Made by a program: the position numbers and the translations under genes. 35,826 bases of DNA from JBQCDV01 sp051960855. Lineage in GTDB: Bacteria > Actinomycetota > Actinomycetes > JAJZTN01. Below the pieces are notes generated by a model. The model did not search any database. It was not told the origin of the DNA and was given only the letters and a program-made list of their open reading frames with translations. Position 1 is the stretch's first letter, and the number at the start of each line of letters is the position of its first letter. Of this stretch, positions 21,529-31,409 are shown piece by piece. The DNA is taken from contig JBQCDV010000020.1 of the NCBI GenBank assembly GCA_051960855.1, positions 1 to 35,826 of the forward strand, given 5' to 3'.

Positions 21529-23261
21529 GGCTTCGGATCCACCGTTCCGGCTTCGTCGGGGTCGATGGCGATGTCGGGGGCCCCGACCGAGCCGTCTCGC
21601 GGCGGTGGCATGAGGTCCCGGCCTGCTCCCTTACCGTCCCAGTTGAGCAGGTTGACCCGCTCGCGTCCGTCCGACGGGTCCACGAAGGTGTCCGAGGTCT
21701 GGCGCTGCTTGAGGGCGTGGAAGGTCTCGACGGCGATCGGCGTGGTGCCGCCGGAGGTCTCGCCGAAGGGGCCCCAGCCGCCCATCCCCGGCCCGCCGTC
21801 GAAGTCGAGTGGGCACTCGGTGGCCGACTCCTCCAACCGGTGCGCCTCGTCGCCGGGGTCGCCGAACTCGCCGTGGGCGCGGGGAATGACGTAGCGCTCC
21901 TCGTACTTCGCGATGGCCAGCAGCCGGTGCATGTCGTACATCTCCTCGGCCGTCATCCCGACGGCGTCGGCGATGTGCTCCTGCGGGTCTCGCCCCAGGT
22001 TGATGTCGCGCATGAACGCGCGCATGGCCGCCAGCCGGGCGAGGACGTCGCGGACCGGCTGCGGGTCTCCAGCGGTGAACAGCTCCGCGAGGTAGCCGAG
22101 GGGAATGCGCAGCGCGTCGATGGCGCCGAAGAGGTTGCCCGCGTCCTCGGCGTCGTGACCGGTCTCGCGCAGGGCGTCGACGACCGGGCTCAGTGGCGGG
22201 ATGTACCAGACCATCGGCATGGTGCGGTACTCCGGGTGCAGTGGCAGGGCGACCTGGAAGCGGTTGATCAGGGCCCACACCGGGGAGCGCTGCGCGGCGA
22301 GCACCCAGTCCCTGGGAATCCCCGACCGCTCGGCTGCGGCCACGACCTCGGGGTCGTGGGGGTCGAGCAGCACGCTGCGCTGGGCGGCGTAGAGGTCCTT
22401 CTCGTCGGGGGTCGCCGCGGCCTCGAGCACCTTGTCGGCGTCGTAGAGCACGAGGCCGATGTAGCGCAGCCGCCCGACGCAGGTCTCGGCGCAGACCGTC
22501 GGGATCCCCACCTCGACGCGCGGGAAGCAGAAGGTGCACTTCTCGGCCTTGCCGGTGCGGTGGTTGAAGTAGACCTTCTTGTAGGGGCAGCCGGTCACGC
22601 ACATCCGCCAGCCGCGGCAGCGCTCCTGGTCGACGAGGACGATGCCGTCCTCGCTGCGCTTGTAGATCGCACCGGAGGGACAGCTGGCTGCGCAGCTGGG
22701 ATTGAGGCAGTGCTCGCAGATGCGTGGCAGGTAGAACATGAAGGTCCGCTCGAACTCCAGACGGATCTGGTCGCCGACCTTCTTCAGTATCGGGTCGTCC
22801 GGGACCAGCTCGGGGCTGCCGCCCAGGTCGTCGTCCCAGTTGGCCGACCACTGGACCTTCATGTCCTTGCCGCTGATGAGCGACTTCGGCCGCGCGACCG
22901 GCGTGTGCTGCTGGGCGGGTGCGTTGGTCAGCGTCTCGTAGTCGTAGGTCCAGGGCTCGTAGTAGTCCTCGATGCTCGGCATGAGCGGGTTGGCGAAGAT
23001 CGTGAACAGCTTCTTGACCCGGCCTCCGGCCCGGAGGGTCAGACGCCCGCGCCGGTTGAGAGTCCAGCCGCCCCGCCAGTGCTCCTGGTCCTCGTAGGTC
23101 CGCGGGTAGCCCTGCCCTGGCCGGGTCTCGACGTTGTTGAACCAGACGTACTCGACGCCGGAGCGGTTGGTCCACGCCTGCTTGCAGGTGACCGAGCAGG
23201 TGTGGCAGCCGATGCACTTGTCGAGGTTCATGACCATTGCCATCTGAGCCATGACGCGCAT
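21525..23261 (-). CDS. narH: Respiratory nitrate reductase beta subunit, iron-sulfur protein
   Basis: A 578-residue protein with four Fe-S clusters: CIGCHTCSVTCKQ (Cys16/19/22/26), CEHCLNPSCAASCP, CRGWRMCVTGCPYKK with the Trp that marks the [3Fe-4S] cluster, and CTFCFPRVEVG plus TVCAETCVGR. It wires NarI haems to NarG. It is some 65 residues longer than the enterobacterial protein owing to a C-terminal Gly/Asp-rich extension (after ALKQRQTSDTFVDP). The ATG at 23261 shares one base with the narG stop, and GGAGGTGA within narG is its RBS. Confidence 0.96.
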   Translation of the reverse strand: MRVMAQMAMVMNLDKCIGCHTCSVTCKQAWTNRSGVEYVWFNNVETRPGQGYPRTYEDQEHWRGGWTLNRRGRLTLRAGGRVKKLFTIFANPLMPSIEDYYEPWTYDYETLTNAPAQQHTPVARPKSLISGKDMKVQWSANWDDDLGGSPELVPDDPILKKVGDQIRLEFERTFMFYLPRICEHCLNPSCAASCPSGAIYKRSEDGIVLVDQERCRGWRMCVTGCPYKKVYFNHRTGKAEKCTFCFPRVEVGIPTVCAETCVGRLRYIGLVLYDADKVLEAAATPDEKDLYAAQRSVLLDPHDPEVVAAAERSGIPRDWVLAAQRSPVWALINRFQVALPLHPEYRTMPMVWYIPPLSPVVDALRETGHDAEDAGNLFGAIDALRIPLGYLAELFTAGDPQPVRDVLARLAAMRAFMRDINLGRDPQEHIADAVGMTAEEMYDMHRLLAIAKYEERYVIPRAHGEFGDPGDEAHRLEESATECPLDFDGGPGMGGWGPFGETSGGTTPIAVETFHALKQRQTSDTFVDPSDGRERVNLLNWDGKGAGRDLMPPPRDGSVGAPDIAIDPDEAGTVDPKP

Positions 23262-26200
23262 CAGTACGTCACCTCCTGCGACCGCCGCCGGATGACGGTC
23301 ACCTCGTCGCGCTGGTTGCCTGTCGGCCCCAGGTAGTTGAAGGCGTAGGCCATCTGCGCGAAGCCTCCCGCCAGGTGCGTCGGCTTCATCAGCAGCCGGG
23401 TCGCGCTGTTGTGGATGCCGCCGCGCTTGCCCGACGTCTCCGACAGCGGGACATCCACCACCCGCTCCTGGGCGTGGTACATGTACACCGTCCCCTCGGG
23501 CATGCGGTGGCTGACGATGGCGCGCGCGACGATGACGCCGTTGCGGTTGACCGCCTCGATCCAGTCGTTGTCGCGGATGCCGACCTTGTCCGCGTCCTGG
23601 GGGCTCATCCAGATCGTGGGTCCGCCACGGGACAGCGACAGCATGAACAGGTTGTCCTGGTACTCCGAGTGGATGGACCATTTGCTGTGCGGCGTCAGAT
23701 AGCGCACGGTCACGCCCAATTCGCCGGTGTCGCCGACGGCGGGTTCGCTGAAGAGCTGGTGCATGTCCAGCGGCGGCCGGAAGACGGGCAGCTCCTCGCC
23801 GATCTCGTGCATCCAGTCGTGGGTGACGTAGAACTGCTGCCGCCCCGTGAGGGTGTGCCAGGGCTTGAGCCGCTCCACGTTGATGGTGAAGGGCGAGTAC
23901 CGCCGGCCGCCGTGCTCCGACCCTGACCACTCCGGAGAGGTGATGACGGGGACGGGCCGCGCCTGCGTGTCCGCAAACGTGACCTGCTTGCCCTCGTGCT
24001 CGGCGGCAAGGTCGGCGAGCTGGGTGCCCGTCCGCTTCTCGAGTGCCCGGAAGCCCTGCGTCGCAACGTGCCCGTTGGTGGTGCCGGACATCGCCAGGAT
24101 CGCCTCGGCCATCCGCGCGTCGGTGTCGAGGCGCGCACAGCCATCGGCGACGCCGCCCCGGACGACGCCGTTCTTGGCTGACAGGTAGGACACCGGACCG
24201 GTGAGGTCGAGCGGCACGCCCTTCGTCACCTGCCCGAGACGCTGCGCGAGCGGGCCGACGGCGCCGAGCTTCTGCGCCACGGCGGCATAGTCGCGCTCGA
24301 CCACGACCAGCTTCGGGAAGTTGACACCCGGGATCGGACGCGACCCGTCCTTGCGCCAGTCGCGGACCTGCCCATGCGGCAGGGCCATCGCGTCGGGGGT
24401 GTCATGCAGCAGCGGCACGGCCACGAGGTCGCGGCGCGTCCCGAGGTGGGTGGCCGCCAGATCGGAGAACGTCGCAGCGAGCGCGCTGAAGGCGTCGAAG
24501 TCCGTGCGGGTCTGCCACGGCGGGGCGATCGCCGGTGTGAAGGCGTGCACGAAGGGGTGCATGTCCGTGCTCGACAGGTCGTGCTTCTCGTACCAGGTCG
24601 CGGCCGGCAGCACGACGTCGGCGAACAGCGTCGTCGAGGTCATGCGGAAGTCGATCGCCAGCAGCAGGTCGAGCTTCCCCTCGGCGGGCTCGGGTCGCCA
24701 CGTGACGTCCTGCGGTCGCTGGCCCTCGGCTGCCTCGTGTGCCCGCAGCGAGGACTCGGCGCCGAGCAGGTGCTTGAGGAAGTACTCGTTGCCCTTGCCC
24801 GAGGAGCCGAGCAGGTTGGCCCGCCACACGGTCAGCACCCGGGGGAAGTTCTCCGGCGCACCCGGGTCCTCGCAGGCGAAGCCGACGCGCCCCGCCTGGA
24901 CCTGGTCCACGACGAAGTCTGCTGGCTCCTGGCCCGAGCCGGCTGCGGCGTCCGCGAGGTCGAGGGGGTTCCAGTTGAAGGTGGGATAGGACGGCATCCA
25001 GCCCATGCGCGCCGACTGCGCCACGAGGTCGGCTGTCGTCTGCCCGGCGAAGGTGCCCTCGCCGGTCGGCGAGCTGAAGGCCTCCGCTCCGAAGCTGTCG
25101 TAGCGCCACTGGTCGGTGGCGAGATAGAAGAACGCCGTCCCGATCATCGTGCGGGGCGGTCGGTGCCAGTCGTTCGCCGTCGCGAGCTGCGCGTGGCCCG
25201 ACAACGGCCGGACCTTCTCCTGGCCCACGTAGTGGGCCCAGCCGCCGCCGTTCTTGCCCTCGCATCCCGTCAGCGTGACGAGAGCCAGGAACGCCCGGTA
25301 GATGGTGTCGGAGTGGAAGTAGTGGTTGGTCCCCGCGCCCATGATGATCATCGACCGGCCGCCCGAGTCGAGGGCGTTCTGGGCGAACTCCCGACCGATT
25401 CGCTCGGCCACCTCGGCGGGGACGCCCGTGTGCTGCTCCTGCCACGCGGGAGTCGCCGGTGAGCTGGGGTCGTCGTAGCCCGTCGGCCACTCCCCGGGGA
25501 GCCCCGGCCGGGAGACGCCGTAGCTCGCGAGCAGGAGGTCGAAGACGGTGGTGACCGTGCGGCCGGCGACGATGCGCGTGGGGACGCCACGCGTGAGCAG
25601 CGCACCGGCGCCGTTCGGGCTGTCGAAGCGGGGTAGCAGCACGGCCGCGGCGCCTCCGCCGTCCGCCGTGAGGGTGAGGAGCGGGTCGACGCCCTGCAGG
25701 TCGAGGTTCCAGCGGCCCTCACCCGACTCGCCGAATCGGTAGCCCAGCGAGCCGTTGGGCACGACGGGGTTGCCGTCGGCGTCGAGGACGACCGTCTTGA
25801 ACTCGGCGTTCTCGCTGCCCTGCTCCTCGTGCCCGTCGAGGTCGGCGGCGGTCAGGAAGCGACCAGGCACATAAGCGCCCTCGCGCTCGTCGAGGACGAC
25901 CAGGCACGGGGCGTCCGTGTACTGCTTGACGTAGTCGCGGAAGAACGGCGTCTCGCGCTCGACGAAGAACTCGCGCAGCAGCACATGCCCCATGGCCAGC
26001 GCCAGCGCGCCGTCGGTCCCCGGGGCCGGCGCCAGCCACTCGTCGGCGAACTTCGTGGCGTCCGAGTAGTCGGGGGAGCAGACGACCACCTTCTGGCCGC
26101 GGTAGCGGGCCTCGGTCATCCAGTGGGCGTCCGGGGTTCTCGTCACCGGGACGTTAGATCCCCAGAGGATGAGATACGAGGCGTCCCACCAGTCGCCCGA

Positions 26201-26968
26201 CTCCGGGACGTCGGTCTGGTCGCCGAAGACCTGCGGCGACGCCACGGGAAGGTCGGCGTACCAGTCGTAGAAGGACAGCATCGGCGCGCCGAGCAGGGCG
26301 TGGTAGCGGGCACCGACCGCGTGGCTCACCATGCTCATGGCCGGGATGGGCGAGAAGCCTGCGATGCGGTCCGGGCCCCACGTCTTGATGGTGTGCACCT
26401 GGGCCGCGGCGACGATCTCCACTGCCTCGTCCCACGTCGCCCGGCGGAAGCCGCCCTTGCCGCGCGCCGACTTGTACTGCCGGGACAGCTCCGGGTCGCC
26501 CACGATCGAGGCCCAGGCCGCGACCGGGTCGCCACCGTGCTGCGCCTTGGCCCGCCGGTACAGGTCGAGCAGCGTCCCGCGGACGTAGGGGTAGCGCACC
26601 CGGGTGGGGGAGTAGGTGTACCAGGAGAAGGCGGCACCGCGCGGGCACCCGCGCGGCTCGTACTCCGGGCGGTCGGGCCCAACGCTGGGGTAGTCGGTCT
26701 GCTGCGCCTCCCACGTGATGATCCCGTCCTTGACGTAGATCTTCCAGGAGCAGGAGCCGGTGCAGTTGACGCCATGGGTGGACCGGACGACCGTGTCGTG
26801 GCTCCACCGGTCGCGGTAGAAGGAGTCCGCGTCGCGTCCGCCGATCTGGTGCAGCGTGCGGAGGTCGCGCGAGACCTCGCCCTTGCGCAGGTGCCTGCCG
26901 GCCCGGACCAGGGCCTCGTCGAGGGGAGTGTCCAGCCCTGCCTGCTGCTGGTCGTCGGTCGCTGTCAC
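23261..26968 (-). CDS. narG: Respiratory nitrate reductase alpha subunit, molybdoenzyme
   Basis: A 1235-residue catalytic subunit with bis-MGD Mo cofactor. STHGVNCTGSCSW with His65, Cys69, Cys73 and later RGCPRGA with Cys108 ligate the N-terminal [4Fe-4S] cluster in the His-Cys3 manner of NarG. SFYDWYADLPVASPQ (about 232-246) holds the Asp ligand to Mo, and the neighbouring DQTDVPESGDWW is conserved. There is no twin-arginine signal, so the enzyme faces the cytoplasm. The GTG start is preceded by AAGGGGG. The 177-bp gap upstream is shared with the divergent helD-like gene, and I see no clear FNR- or NarL-type site in it. Confidence 0.97.
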   Translation of the reverse strand: MTATDDQQQAGLDTPLDEALVRAGRHLRKGEVSRDLRTLHQIGGRDADSFYRDRWSHDTVVRSTHGVNCTGSCSWKIYVKDGIITWEAQQTDYPSVGPDRPEYEPRGCPRGAAFSWYTYSPTRVRYPYVRGTLLDLYRRAKAQHGGDPVAAWASIVGDPELSRQYKSARGKGGFRRATWDEAVEIVAAAQVHTIKTWGPDRIAGFSPIPAMSMVSHAVGARYHALLGAPMLSFYDWYADLPVASPQVFGDQTDVPESGDWWDASYLILWGSNVPVTRTPDAHWMTEARYRGQKVVVCSPDYSDATKFADEWLAPAPGTDGALALAMGHVLLREFFVERETPFFRDYVKQYTDAPCLVVLDEREGAYVPGRFLTAADLDGHEEQGSENAEFKTVVLDADGNPVVPNGSLGYRFGESGEGRWNLDLQGVDPLLTLTADGGGAAAVLLPRFDSPNGAGALLTRGVPTRIVAGRTVTTVFDLLLASYGVSRPGLPGEWPTGYDDPSSPATPAWQEQHTGVPAEVAERIGREFAQNALDSGGRSMIIMGAGTNHYFHSDTIYRAFLALVTLTGCEGKNGGGWAHYVGQEKVRPLSGHAQLATANDWHRPPRTMIGTAFFYLATDQWRYDSFGAEAFSSPTGEGTFAGQTTADLVAQSARMGWMPSYPTFNWNPLDLADAAAGSGQEPADFVVDQVQAGRVGFACEDPGAPENFPRVLTVWRANLLGSSGKGNEYFLKHLLGAESSLRAHEAAEGQRPQDVTWRPEPAEGKLDLLLAIDFRMTSTTLFADVVLPAATWYEKHDLSSTDMHPFVHAFTPAIAPPWQTRTDFDAFSALAATFSDLAATHLGTRRDLVAVPLLHDTPDAMALPHGQVRDWRKDGSRPIPGVNFPKLVVVERDYAAVAQKLGAVGPLAQRLGQVTKGVPLDLTGPVSYLSAKNGVVRGGVADGCARLDTDARMAEAILAMSGTTNGHVATQGFRALEKRTGTQLADLAAEHEGKQVTFADTQARPVPVITSPEWSGSEHGGRRYSPFTINVERLKPWHTLTGRQQFYVTHDWMHEIGEELPVFRPPLDMHQLFSEPAVGDTGELGVTVRYLTPHSKWSIHSEYQDNLFMLSLSRGGPTIWMSPQDADKVGIRDNDWIEAVNRNGVIVARAIVSHRMPEGTVYMYHAQERVVDVPLSETSGKRGGIHNSATRLLMKPTHLAGGFAQMAYAFNYLGPTGNQRDEVTVIRRRSQEVTY

Positions 26969-27145
26969 GTCAGCCCCCTTCGGTGATCTCGGCTTACCCT
27001 GTTCCTATCAGCCCCCGGCTGGCGTGGCGACGCTCTGGCTCCGCGTTTCGCGCCCAGTGACATGCGCTGACCGTTACGCTCGTTTGTCCCTCCCGCAGGA
27101 ACCAGCAGGGGCGAGCGGGAACCACCACCGTCACGGAAGGCCGCA
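26969..27145. other. Divergent promoter region between narG and the HelD-like gene
   Basis: A 177-bp gap that must hold the promoters of both transcription units. I find no strong sigma70 pair, no FNR-type inverted repeat (TTGAT-N4-ATCAA) and no rifamycin-associated element that I can recognise. GGAAGG before the GTG at 27146 serves as RBS of the helicase gene. Confidence 0.4.
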
Positions 27146-29425
27146 GTGACTGCCGAGGAGATCGGGGCCGAGCAGCGCTACGTCGACCGGCTCTACCAGC
27201 GTCTCGACGAGCTGCGCGAGCGCACCGCCGCCGAGCTGGCCGCGATCCGGCGGGAGGGTGCCTCCGGCTCGCATCAGGCGCGGTCCGAGCGTGACTCCTT
27301 CGCCGCGCTGCGCGAAGCGCGCCAGGCCCAGCTGCAGGGCGTCGAGGAGCGACTCGCCTTCGGGCGGCTCGACCTGCGCGGTGGGGAGCGACGGTACGTG
27401 GGCCGGCTGGGACTGTTCGACGACGAGCAGCGTCAGCTCCTCCTGGACTGGCGCGCACCCGCCGCGACAGACTTCTACCAAGCCACTGCCCGGCATCCCG
27501 GCGAGGTCGTCCGGAGGCGGCACCTCACGACGCGGGCGCGCACGGTGACCGCGATCGAGGACGACGTCCTCGACCTCGCCGCACTGGGTGAGGACGCCGC
27601 GGGCCTGTCGGGCGAGGGCGCTCTGCTCGCCGCGGTCAACGCCTCGCGCACGGGGCGCATGGGCGACATCGTGGCCACGATCCAAGCCGAGCAGGACCGC
27701 ATCATCCGCAGCGACCTGCGGGGCGTCCTCGTCGTGCAGGGCGGCCCGGGCACCGGCAAGACCGCGGTTGCCCTGCACCGGGCTGCCTACCTGCTCTACA
27801 CCCACCGCGCCGCCCTGGAGCGCAGCGGCGTCCTGCTCGTCGGTCCGAGCCCAGTCTTCCTGCGCTACATCGAGCGCGTCCTGCCGTCGCTCGGTGAGAC
27901 GGGCGTGGTGATGTCCACGCCGGCAGACCTCTACCCGGGCGTCCATGCCGTCGCGTCCGAGGTGCCTGCGGCCGCGCGTCTCAAAGGCGATCTGCGAATG
28001 GCGGAGGTGGTGGCTCGCGCCGTGCGGCAGCGCGTCCGCCTGCCTGATGGTGACCGGGAGCTCGATGTCGAGGGCGTCCGGATCGTCATGCCGCGGGCGA
28101 TGGTGCAGTCGGCCGTGGACCGCGCCCGACGGACTGGTCGCAAGCACAACGCCGCCCGCGTGTCCTTCGTGCTGGACATGCTGCAGCGACTGGCTGACCT
28201 CGTCGAGAGGGAGCTCGGGCACCGCCTCGGCAGCGACGACCGCAGCGGCATCATCGAGGACCTGCGCGGCTCTAAGGACGTGCGCCGCGAGCTCAACCTC
28301 GCGTGGCCCCCGTTGACCCCCACCGGTTTGCTGTCGGACCTGTTTGCCAACGACGCCCGCCTGCGCTCGGCGACGCTGGGGTGGAGCGAGCGGGACCGCG
28401 ACCTGCTGCGCCGGCCGCGTGACTCGGCGTGGACCCTGTCCGACGTCCCGCTGCTCGACGAGGCCGCTGAGCTGCTCGGCGACGACGACGAGGCGGCACG
28501 GATGGAGGCGCAGCGCGCTGCTGCCCAGCGGGCGCAGGAGGTCGCGTATGCGCGCGAGGTCCTCGGGACGGTGGGCGGCCAGGCGGCCGCGCTCATCACC
28601 GCCGAGCAGCTGGCCGACCGCTTCGCAGAGCGAGGGCCCGAGCTGACGGTCGCTGAGCGCGCTGGCCGCGACCGCAGCTGGGAGTTCGGGCATGTCGTGG
28701 TCGACGAGGCTCAGGAGCTCTCACCGATGATGTGGCGCCTCCTCTTCCGGCGCTGCCCGTCGGCGTCCATGACCGTCGTGGGGGACGTCGGGCAGACCAG
28801 CGACGCCGCTGGCGCGACGTCGTGGGAAGCGGTCTTCGCTCCCCACGTCGGCGACCGGTGGCGCCAGGTCGACCTGACCATCAACTACCGCACACCAGCC
28901 GACGTCATGGAGCTCGCCCACGGCGTCTTGGTGGCCGCCGGCTTCGATCTGCCGATGCCCCGGTCCGTGCGTCGGGCCGAGGTGTCGCCGCGGGCGGTGC
29001 ACGTGAGCAGCGACGAGCGGGAGGCGCGGGCGACGTTCGTCGAGGTTGTGCGTCGTGAGCTCGCCGCGGTGGGCGACGGTCGTATCGCCGTGCTGGGCCC
29101 GGAGGGGGACGGGTTGGGCGGTCAGGCCCGGCGCGTCGCGGCTCTACGAGAGGCCGAGGCCGCCGGCGACCTGCCGCCGGGATCGGTGGGGGCAGGTGAG
29201 CGAGGGCTCGACGCGTCCATCGCCGTGCTGACGGCGCGGGAGGCCAAGGGGCTGGAGTTCGACGCCGTCATCGTCGTCGAGCCGGCCGCGATCTCGGGCG
29301 ACGGCGACCGGGGGGTGCAGGACCTTTACGTCGCTTTGACACGACCCACGCAGCGGCTCACGGTGCTGCACGCACGAGAGCTTCCGGCGGCGCTGCGAGT
29401 GCTGCAGACCGAGCGCGCCGCCTAG
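27146..29425 (+). CDS. helD: HelD-like RNA-polymerase-associated helicase (UvrD/Rep superfamily)
   Basis: A 759-residue protein. Residues 1-75 form an Arg/Glu-rich coiled coil (QRYVDRLYQRLDELRERTAAELAAIRRE seen in part), the N-terminal arm that enters RNA polymerase in HelD. YVGRLGLFDDEQRQLLLDWRAP is the family signature before the ATPase. Walker A is GGPGTGKT (199-206), Walker B VVVDEAQELSP, motif III VVGDVGQTSD, and the C-terminal LTAREAKGLEFDAVIVVEP and YVALTRPTQRLTVLH are motifs V/VI. HelD removes RNA polymerase from nucleic acids and recycles it; some actinobacterial members give rifamycin tolerance. Not linked in function to the adjacent nar genes as far as can be seen. Confidence 0.88.
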   Translation: MTAEEIGAEQRYVDRLYQRLDELRERTAAELAAIRREGASGSHQARSERDSFAALREARQAQLQGVEERLAFGRLDLRGGERRYVGRLGLFDDEQRQLLLDWRAPAATDFYQATARHPGEVVRRRHLTTRARTVTAIEDDVLDLAALGEDAAGLSGEGALLAAVNASRTGRMGDIVATIQAEQDRIIRSDLRGVLVVQGGPGTGKTAVALHRAAYLLYTHRAALERSGVLLVGPSPVFLRYIERVLPSLGETGVVMSTPADLYPGVHAVASEVPAAARLKGDLRMAEVVARAVRQRVRLPDGDRELDVEGVRIVMPRAMVQSAVDRARRTGRKHNAARVSFVLDMLQRLADLVERELGHRLGSDDRSGIIEDLRGSKDVRRELNLAWPPLTPTGLLSDLFANDARLRSATLGWSERDRDLLRRPRDSAWTLSDVPLLDEAAELLGDDDEAARMEAQRAAAQRAQEVAYAREVLGTVGGQAAALITAEQLADRFAERGPELTVAERAGRDRSWEFGHVVVDEAQELSPMMWRLLFRRCPSASMTVVGDVGQTSDAAGATSWEAVFAPHVGDRWRQVDLTINYRTPADVMELAHGVLVAAGFDLPMPRSVRRAEVSPRAVHVSSDEREARATFVEVVRRELAAVGDGRIAVLGPEGDGLGGQARRVAALREAEAAGDLPPGSVGAGERGLDASIAVLTAREAKGLEFDAVIVVEPAAISGDGDRGVQDLYVALTRPTQRLTVLHARELPAALRVLQTERAA

Positions 29426-29456
29426 CCCGGAGGTGGCGAGGCGGCGCGCCATCCCG

Positions 29457-29486
29457 GCGGTGAAGCGCTGTTCAGCCCTTCACCGC
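29457..29486. terminator. Hairpin between convergent HelD-like and permease genes
   Basis: GCGGTGAAG (29457-29465) and its exact complement (29478-29486) form a 9-bp stem around a 12-nt loop that contains the permease stop codon. It lies between two convergent transcription units and could terminate either, though it lacks T-runs. Confidence 0.4.
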
Positions 29487-30407
29487 ACCCGAGGTCAGCC
29501 CTCGTACGAAATAGCGTTGCAGTGACAGGAAGACGAGGATCGGCACGAACATGCTGACGAACGCTCCTGCCGTCAGCAGCTGCCATCCCTGTCCCTGAGA
29601 CCCAAGGAGGCTCGCGACATTGACGGTCAGGACCATGTTGTCGCCCGACCCGAGGAAGACCAGGGCGATGAGCAGGTCGTTCCAGACCCACAAGAACTGG
29701 AAGATCGCGAACGACGCCAGTGCCGGGATGGACAGGGGGACGATGAGCCGCCAGAAGATCTGGAAGTGGCTCGCACCATCAATTTTTGCGGACTCGATCA
29801 GGGAGTGCGGCAGGCCGGCCATGTAGTTGCGCAGGATGTACACGGCGAGCGGCATGCCGAACCCGATATGAGCCAGCCATACCGACAGGAACGTGCCGTT
29901 GAGGTGGAAGGTCCCGTACAGCTGCAGCAGCGGCACGAGCGCCACCTGGTTGGGCACGACCAGCAGCGCGACGATGAGGATGAACAACGGTTCGCGGAAG
30001 CGGAACTCGAGGAAGGTGAACGCGTAGGCGGCGAAGGCGGCGACCAGGATGGGGATCACGGTGGCCGGGACCGCGACGATCAGGCTGTTCACGAAGCTGC
30101 GCGCCATCGGCGCCTGACCGGCGAACAGGACGTCGTGGTAGTTCTGCAGCGTCCACTGCGTCGCCTTCAGGGGGTTGGCGAAGGCTGTCCACCAGCCGGA
30201 GGTGTTGGCGGCGTCGGCGCTACGGAAGGACGTGACGAGCAGGCCGATGGTGGGCAGCAGCCATAACAGGCAGATCACCGTCATAGCGCCGCGGACGATC
30301 CAGCTTCCGCCCTTGCGTGCTCCTGGACCCCGGCCCGCCTTGGTGCCGGCCTGGACCGTTGCGCCGGTCCTCGTGGGGACAGGGGTCTCGAGCGCGAGAT
30401 TGCTCAT
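29472..30407 (-). CDS. Carbohydrate ABC transporter permease, MalG family
   Basis: A 311-residue permease starting at ATG 30407 (AGGAGG upstream), overlapping the MalF-like gene by ATGA. A hydrophilic Gly/Lys-rich N-terminus of about 35 residues is followed by six hydrophobic segments. The EAA coupling loop is LIESAKIDGASHFQIFWRLIVPLSIPAL (in part ESAKIDGASHFQIF). It is the second pore subunit of a CUT1-type sugar importer. The control region and GH32 gene nearby point to a fructose-containing oligosaccharide. Confidence 0.92.
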   Translation of the reverse strand: MSNLALETPVPTRTGATVQAGTKAGRGPGARKGGSWIVRGAMTVICLLWLLPTIGLLVTSFRSADAANTSGWWTAFANPLKATQWTLQNYHDVLFAGQAPMARSFVNSLIVAVPATVIPILVAAFAAYAFTFLEFRFREPLFILIVALLVVPNQVALVPLLQLYGTFHLNGTFLSVWLAHIGFGMPLAVYILRNYMAGLPHSLIESAKIDGASHFQIFWRLIVPLSIPALASFAIFQFLWVWNDLLIALVFLGSGDNMVLTVNVASLLGSQGQGWQLLTAGAFVSMFVPILVFLSLQRYFVRGLTSGAVKG

Positions 30408-31390
30408 CGCAGTTCCTCCTGGGCCCGGAACTGGCGGACCTGATAGATCAGCACGGGCATCACGGCGAGCAGGAGCATCACGACGATCGCGGCGGCGTAG
30501 CCGTTGTTGCCGTTGGTGAAGAGCTCGGTGTAGAAGCGCATGCCGATGACATCGGTGTTGAAGTTGCCACCCGTGGTGACGTAGATGATGTCGAAGATCT
30601 TGAGCGTCCCGATGAGCACCGTGATGAAGACGGTGATCACGGTTGGCCAGATCTGGGGCACCACGATGTTGAAGAAGATGCGACGCTCTCCGGCGCCGTC
30701 GATACGACCGGCTTCGATGGTGTCCTCGGGGACTCCCTTGATCGCTGCGGAGAGCAGGACCATCGCGAAGCCGACCTGCGACCAGATCATGATGACCATG
30801 ATCAGCAGGCTGTTGACGTGCGCCTGGTTCAGCTGCAGCCAGGCGACCGGGTCGACGCCGAACTTCGTCACGATCGCGTTGAGCAGCCCGATCTGTGGCT
30901 GACCCGGCGGACGGGCCTCGTAGACAAAGCGCCAGATGGTCGCGGCACCGGCCATGCTGATGGCCATCGGGAGGAAGATGACGGACTTCGTGAGCTTCTC
31001 CGCGCGCGGCTGCAACCGGTCGGCCAGCGTGGCGATGGCGAGCCCGAAGGCGACCGTCACCGCGGGCACGATGATGATCCAGAGTAGCGTGTTGAGCAGC
31101 GTGCCCTTGAGGAAGTCGGGAGACGACAGCAGGTCGGTGTAGTTCTTGATGCCGACCCACGCGGTGGACTGGGCATTCGCGAAGCTGAGGACCAGCGTGC
31201 GGACGGCCGGGTAGACCAGGAAGACGCCGATGGCCAGGACCGCCGGTCCCACGAAGACATAGGGCTTGAGCCGACGTTCCCACGCGTCGGGCAGCAACTC
31301 GACGGCCTTGTTGAGGACGTAGAACAGCAGGAGGGCACCGAGGACGCCGCTGACCACAGCCAGGACGGCGTTGACGATGTTGAGCAGCAT
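30404..31390 (-). CDS. Carbohydrate ABC transporter permease, MalF family
   Basis: A 328-residue permease with an extra N-terminal hydrophobic segment (LLNIVNAVLAVVSGVLGALLLFY), then the usual six. The EAA loop is EDTIEAGRIDGAGERRIFFNIVVPQIWP (core EAGRIDGAGERRIF). A large external loop (RPPGQPQIGLLNAIVTKFGVDP) follows the third core segment. It pairs with the MalG-like subunit. No ATPase gene lies in the operon. Confidence 0.92.
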   Translation of the reverse strand: MLLNIVNAVLAVVSGVLGALLLFYVLNKAVELLPDAWERRLKPYVFVGPAVLAIGVFLVYPAVRTLVLSFANAQSTAWVGIKNYTDLLSSPDFLKGTLLNTLLWIIIVPAVTVAFGLAIATLADRLQPRAEKLTKSVIFLPMAISMAGAATIWRFVYEARPPGQPQIGLLNAIVTKFGVDPVAWLQLNQAHVNSLLIMVIMIWSQVGFAMVLLSAAIKGVPEDTIEAGRIDGAGERRIFFNIVVPQIWPTVITVFITVLIGTLKIFDIIYVTTGGNFNTDVIGMRFYTELFTNGNNGYAAAIVVMLLLAVMPVLIYQVRQFRAQEELR

Positions 31391-31409
31391 CTCAGGCTCC
31401 TAGGGCGAG

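Noticed and set aside
21510..23336. Long plus-strand open frame (608 codons) opposite narH
   Set aside because: Mirror of the narH reading frame; composition is Val/Leu/Arg/Asp-rich shadow sequence, with no motif and no RBS.
24374..25462. Plus-strand open frame of 362 codons opposite narG
   Set aside because: Antisense to the narG catalytic domain, whose motifs are intact on the other strand.
26969..27145. FNR- or NarL-type site upstream of narG
   Set aside because: Looked for TTGAT-N4-ATCAA-like and heptamer pairs on both strands and found none convincing.
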